DNA of 9,676 nt from Propionibacteriaceae bacterium (GTDB taxonomy: Bacteria > Actinomycetota > Actinomycetes > Propionibacteriales > Propionibacteriaceae): assembly GCA_003153855.1 (NCBI GenBank), contig PMBM01000125.1, positions 1 through 9,676 of the forward strand. Direction: 5' to 3'. This document shows positions 6,848-9,676 of the stretch, one piece after another. How positions within the stretch are numbered: the first letter of the stretch is position 1; the number at the start of each line of letters is the position of its first letter. The position numbers were made by a program, and so were the translations under genes. The notes beneath the pieces were generated by a model. It was not told the DNA's origin and did no database searches. It saw only the letters and a program-made list of their open reading frames with translations.

Positions 6848-9676
6848 TCAGTACCGCTGATGGGCGCGAAGCCAGTACTCCGTGCTGTTCGCCAGGTTGG
6901 TCGCGAGCACGATGTCGCCCGTGGTGTACACCTGCTGGGCCCAGAACGGCCACCCTGTGGCGTCTGGATCGCGCGCCAACAAGGCCTGGTAAAGGTTCAG
7001 CACCCTGTGGAGGCGTGACTCGGTCGACTGGTAGAACTCGTAGGCAACCCGGCTCTTGCCGAAGTTCGGGTCACTCGCTTTGGCGGCCCAGAACGTCAGT
7101 CCCGCTGCGTCGGGATCTCGGCTCAGCAGCTTCGTGTAGAGGGCCGTCACCCACGAGGTCGACGTTCCCCCCGCGTGGTACAGGTAGTACTCGTCGGACG
7201 CGTAGAACAGGCTGGCCGCCTGCGCCACAGTGAACCGTCCCGAACGCAGCCACGACACCCAGCTCGACAGGCCCGCCGCATCCGGCGCCCGGCCCAGGGT
7301 GTCCTTGTACATCTTGGTCACGATCGCGGACAGCCACTCGTCGCTGTTCGCCAGTGTCGAGAGGAACGACTCCTTGGAGACCGTTCCGCTCGCCAGGAGA
7401 CTCGACTTCGTCGACACCTCATTCGCCGTTGCCTCACGGCCCAGGAAGTCCAGGTAGGACGCCTTGACGAAGGCCTCGTACGCGAGGGCCGATGTCGCCG
7501 ACGTCACCAGCGCGGTGGGCGAAGACACAAGTGTCGCTGACGTGTACCCGTTCTTCGAGCCCGTCACGGCCACGGTCAGATGATGCCCCGCATCCGCGGG
7601 AACCAGGCTGTAGGTGACACTCGTCGCACCCTGGATGTCCGCGCCGTCGCGGCGCCACTGGTAGGTCAGGGTCACCCCGGCGGGCGTCCACGTCCCAGGC
7701 ACGGCGGTCAGGGCGTACGAGACCGCCGCTGACCCGGAGATCGTCGGCGTCACCCCGACGACGGCCTGCAGTGCCGCGGTCACGGCGGCCGTCGCCTCAG
7801 AGGTGACGGTCTTCGTGGTGTAGCCGGCCTTGGTCGCGGTCACGGCGACCGTGATCTTCTTGCCGAGCTGCGCATCGGCGAGCTGGAGGGTCGGCTGCGT
7901 CGCCGTGGCGATGAGCGCTCCGTCCGCGTACCACTGATAGGCGAGCGCATCCGGAACCGGTGCCCACGTCCCCGCGGTCGCCGTCAGGGTCTGCCCCGAC
8001 GCAGCCGTGCCGGCGATCGTGGGAACAGGCGCCGCCGTGAACGTCAGGGAGGGCGGCGTGAGCACGAAGTTCACGTTCGTCACCGGGGTGGTCCCGACCA
8101 CCACGTCCCGCGTCTCGGTGTAGTAGTCGTTGAGGCAGCCCCCCATGTCGTTGTACCCGAAGCAGACTTCGTACGAGACCGAATAGGTGTCCCCCTCCGG
8201 CACCACGAGCGTGTAGGAACCGTCGGCCGCCGTGCTGTCGTTCGAGTACTCACCTGAGGTGGACCCTGAGGCATACAGCCAGATCCCCGGCAGCGGTCCC
8301 TTGGGACCGGTGACTGTTCCGGTGATCGTCGTGGTCGCCGACGACACGGTTCTCGTCGTCAACGTCGGGGTTATCCCCGCGACCGCCTGGTTCGTCGTGA
8401 CTGTCACCGGGGTCGCCGTGCCCAGTGTGGCTGCGTCCTTCCACCACTCTGGGACGATGCCTGGACCGCTGAATAGCACGTAGGCAGCGCCCGCCGGGAC
8501 CGGCCCCAGCAGGTAGTCACCACCGTCGTATGTGCTCGTGCTTGTTAGGACCGCACCGCTGGCGTCCATTGCTTCGATCTGTACGGACCCTGTCCCGGAC
8601 GGGACCACTCCGGCGATGCGGCCACCGTTCGGCACCACCACGGTGGGGATCGTCGTGGCTGTACCGGCCGCGACGTGGACGGCGTCCAAAGTCGTCCCTA
8701 CGAGAGGCGATGGCGGTGAGATGACCACCACGTGGTCGCCGGAGCGCAGCCCTGGGACCGTGAAGTTGCCCTGAGCGTCGCTGTAGCCGTACCCCGAGTC
8801 GGCGGTTCCCGTCACGTTCACGCTCACGTTCGGCACGCCATGCCCGAACGAATTGACCACCCGCCCCTTGATCGAGCCTGCCACGGGCACCACGAGGGTG
8901 ACCCCCGTGACGTCAGTGGCACCGATCGTGACCGTCATGGCTGCATCCCCGAGGTTCAGCGAGCTCTCCGCCGTCTCATCGACGCGGTAAGTGCCCGGCG
9001 CAAGACCGCTCAGGGCGAACGTGTCGGTGCCCGTCAGCCGGTAGGTGCCGAAGACCTCATTCGTCTCGACGTTGGTCGCAGTCAGGTACACGCCCCAGCG
9101 CGTGTCGTCTGTCAGTGTGACCCCGGCCGGGAGCGCCAGCGACCCAGAGATCGAATGGCCGGAGACTGATCCGCCGCAGGGCGCCGCAAGCGTGATCGCC
9201 ACAACGGATCCATCGGTGACGTGCACAGGGGTGGCGTCGAAGTAGTTGGATCCTCCGTGCCAAGCCGCCTTGCCGCACGACAATCCGCCGAATGCCGACA
9301 CAGCGCTGATCACGTAGTCGCCATCAGGCAACCCCGTGAAAGCGTACGTGGACTCAGTGGTGTCTCCGACGAAGTAGTCCCCCGTCGCGACGTTGGTGGC
9401 TGACAAGAAGTAGCTCCCCGCTCCTGACAAGCCGACAGAGATCGTGCCGCCTACCCGGAGAGTGACGTCAACCGACATGGCAGTGGTCACGGTGAGCGAC
9501 TTGGTGGTCTGCACGTATCCGTCTGCCGCTATGAGGAGCTCGTACGTTCCCGGGTACAACTGAAGGACACCGCTCCCGGCCGTCACGTCGGTGGACGTCA
9601 CGTAGTCCTGAACAGCGTCGTAGACGGTCACCCACCCCGAACCGGGCACAGTCCGGTCAGCGCCGACCAGGTGCAC
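6848..9676 (-). CDS. Secreted-type modular protein, paralogue of the downstream giant protein, DUF4214 tail (N-terminus outside window)
   Basis: 942 residues to a TGA at 6848. The edge codon is GTG, but the frame stays open there and matches the middle of the paralogue, so the real start and any signal peptide lie beyond the window. Residues about 1-540 are carboxypeptidase-regulatory-like modules (GGTISVGLSG, GSVSGHSISG, GSIKGRVVN, GRIAGVVP, TTITGTVTG). Residues about 548-720 are two Ig-like modules (GTWAPVPDALAYQWYADG, GTWTPAGVTLTYQWRRDG). Residues about 733-942 are DUF4214 with four repeats (DFLGREATANE, DTLGRAPDAAGLSSW, KLLSRDPDAAGLTFW, ALLARDPDATGWPFW), ending STEYWLRAHQRY. The first visible residues correspond to about residue 790 of the paralogue at 1-4577, so several hundred residues are probably missing. 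Four Cys match those of the paralogue in place and spacing. No enzyme motif is seen. Surface adhesion or structure is inferred from the modules only. Confidence 0.92.
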   Translation of the reverse strand: MHLVGADRTVPGSGWVTVYDAVQDYVTSTDVTAGSGVLQLYPGTYELLIAADGYVQTTKSLTVTTAMSVDVTLRVGGTISVGLSGAGSYFLSATNVATGDYFVGDTTESTYAFTGLPDGDYVISAVSAFGGLSCGKAAWHGGSNYFDATPVHVTDGSVVAITLAAPCGGSVSGHSISGSLALPAGVTLTDDTRWGVYLTATNVETNEVFGTYRLTGTDTFALSGLAPGTYRVDETAESSLNLGDAAMTVTIGATDVTGVTLVVPVAGSIKGRVVNSFGHGVPNVSVNVTGTADSGYGYSDAQGNFTVPGLRSGDHVVVISPPSPLVGTTLDAVHVAAGTATTIPTVVVPNGGRIAGVVPSGTGSVQIEAMDASGAVLTSTSTYDGGDYLLGPVPAGAAYVLFSGPGIVPEWWKDAATLGTATPVTVTTNQAVAGITPTLTTRTVSSATTTITGTVTGPKGPLPGIWLYASGSTSGEYSNDSTAADGSYTLVVPEGDTYSVSYEVCFGYNDMGGCLNDYYTETRDVVVGTTPVTNVNFVLTPPSLTFTAAPVPTIAGTAASGQTLTATAGTWAPVPDALAYQWYADGALIATATQPTLQLADAQLGKKITVAVTATKAGYTTKTVTSEATAAVTAALQAVVGVTPTISGSAAVSYALTAVPGTWTPAGVTLTYQWRRDGADIQGATSVTYSLVPADAGHHLTVAVTGSKNGYTSATLVSSPTALVTSATSALAYEAFVKASYLDFLGREATANEVSTKSSLLASGTVSKESFLSTLANSDEWLSAIVTKMYKDTLGRAPDAAGLSSWVSWLRSGRFTVAQAASLFYASDEYYLYHAGGTSTSWVTALYTKLLSRDPDAAGLTFWAAKASDPNFGKSRVAYEFYQSTESRLHRVLNLYQALLARDPDATGWPFWAQQVYTTGDIVLATNLANSTEYWLRAHQRY
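6851..7480 (-). repeat. DUF4214 domain, four internal repeats (upstream modular protein)
   Basis: Residues about 733-942. It aligns end to end with the DUF4214 domain of the subtilase-like protein. The middle is closest: LFYASDEYYLYHAGGT is identical in both, followed by TSWVTALY. The C-terminal tail NLANSTEYWLRAHQRY mirrors NLANSQEYWERAQARF. Confidence 0.85.
7171..7227 (-). repeat. Near-identical DNA block shared with 5041-5097
   Basis: This is the partner of the block at 5041-5097, with six mismatches over 57 bases counted by eye. It is the most conserved DNA stretch I found between the two DUF4214 domains. Confidence 0.75.
7507..8035 (-). repeat. Two tandem Ig-like modules (upstream modular protein)
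   Basis: Residues about 548-720. The modules open with APVPTIAGTAASGQTL and VTPTISGSAAVSYAL and end with TATKAGYTTKTV and TGSKNGYTSATLV. They sit in the same order and at the same distance before DUF4214 as in the paralogue at 1-4577. Confidence 0.7.

Noticed and set aside
6674..7018. Plus-strand short frame crossing the intergenic region
   Set aside because: Its last part overlaps the DUF4214 codons of the minus-strand gene, there is no ribosome binding site, and no protein family is recognisable.
9674..9676. Edge GTG as the true start of the right-hand gene
   Set aside because: It is only the first codon in the window. No signal peptide follows, and the sequence aligns with the middle of the paralogue.

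Overview
The window is high-GC DNA with actinobacterial character. Third codon positions are dominated by G or C, GTG is used as a start, the reverse frames are long and open, and all genes lie on one strand. Genus cannot be told from the sequence. Everything recognisable is on the minus strand and encodes very large secreted proteins. I see no rRNA, tRNA, CRISPR array, insertion sequence or phage gene.

Read in the direction of transcription (right to left), there are three genes. (1) 9676-6848 is the C-terminal 942 residues of a gene whose start lies outside the window. It has carboxypeptidase-regulatory-like beta-sandwich modules, then two Ig-like modules, then a four-copy DUF4214 domain. 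(2) 6532-4718 is a complete secreted protein with a signal peptide, an I9-type propeptide, a proteinase K/aqualysin-like subtilase (S8) domain and a DUF4214 domain. The subtilase domain has lost its catalytic His and Ser and its oxyanion Asn, so it is probably a pseudoprotease. (3) 4577-1 is the N-terminal 1525 residues of a giant secreted protein: signal peptide, about 13 carboxypeptidase-regulatory-like modules, two Ig-like modules, and the first residues of a DUF4214 domain before the window ends.

Genes 1 and 3 are colinear paralogues over the whole stretch where both are visible. They share two cysteine pairs with identical spacing. The dead protease gene sits between them and carries the same DUF4214 tail, so all three neighbours end in one shared module. 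The 315-base gap 6533-6847 holds a strong hairpin just after the stop of gene 1 (probable terminator), a small perfect inverted repeat, an AT-richer patch that may hold a promoter, and a hairpin just before the ribosome binding site of gene 2. The 140-base gap 4578-4717 holds only a weak hairpin and a poor G-rich ribosome binding site for gene 3.

The most unusual content is the set as a whole: two giant modular surface-type proteins flanking a catalytically dead subtilase, all with the same C-terminal domain. That the three proteins act together at the cell surface, with DUF4214 as shared attachment or sorting module, is inference. Their structure and secretion signals are read directly from the sequence.
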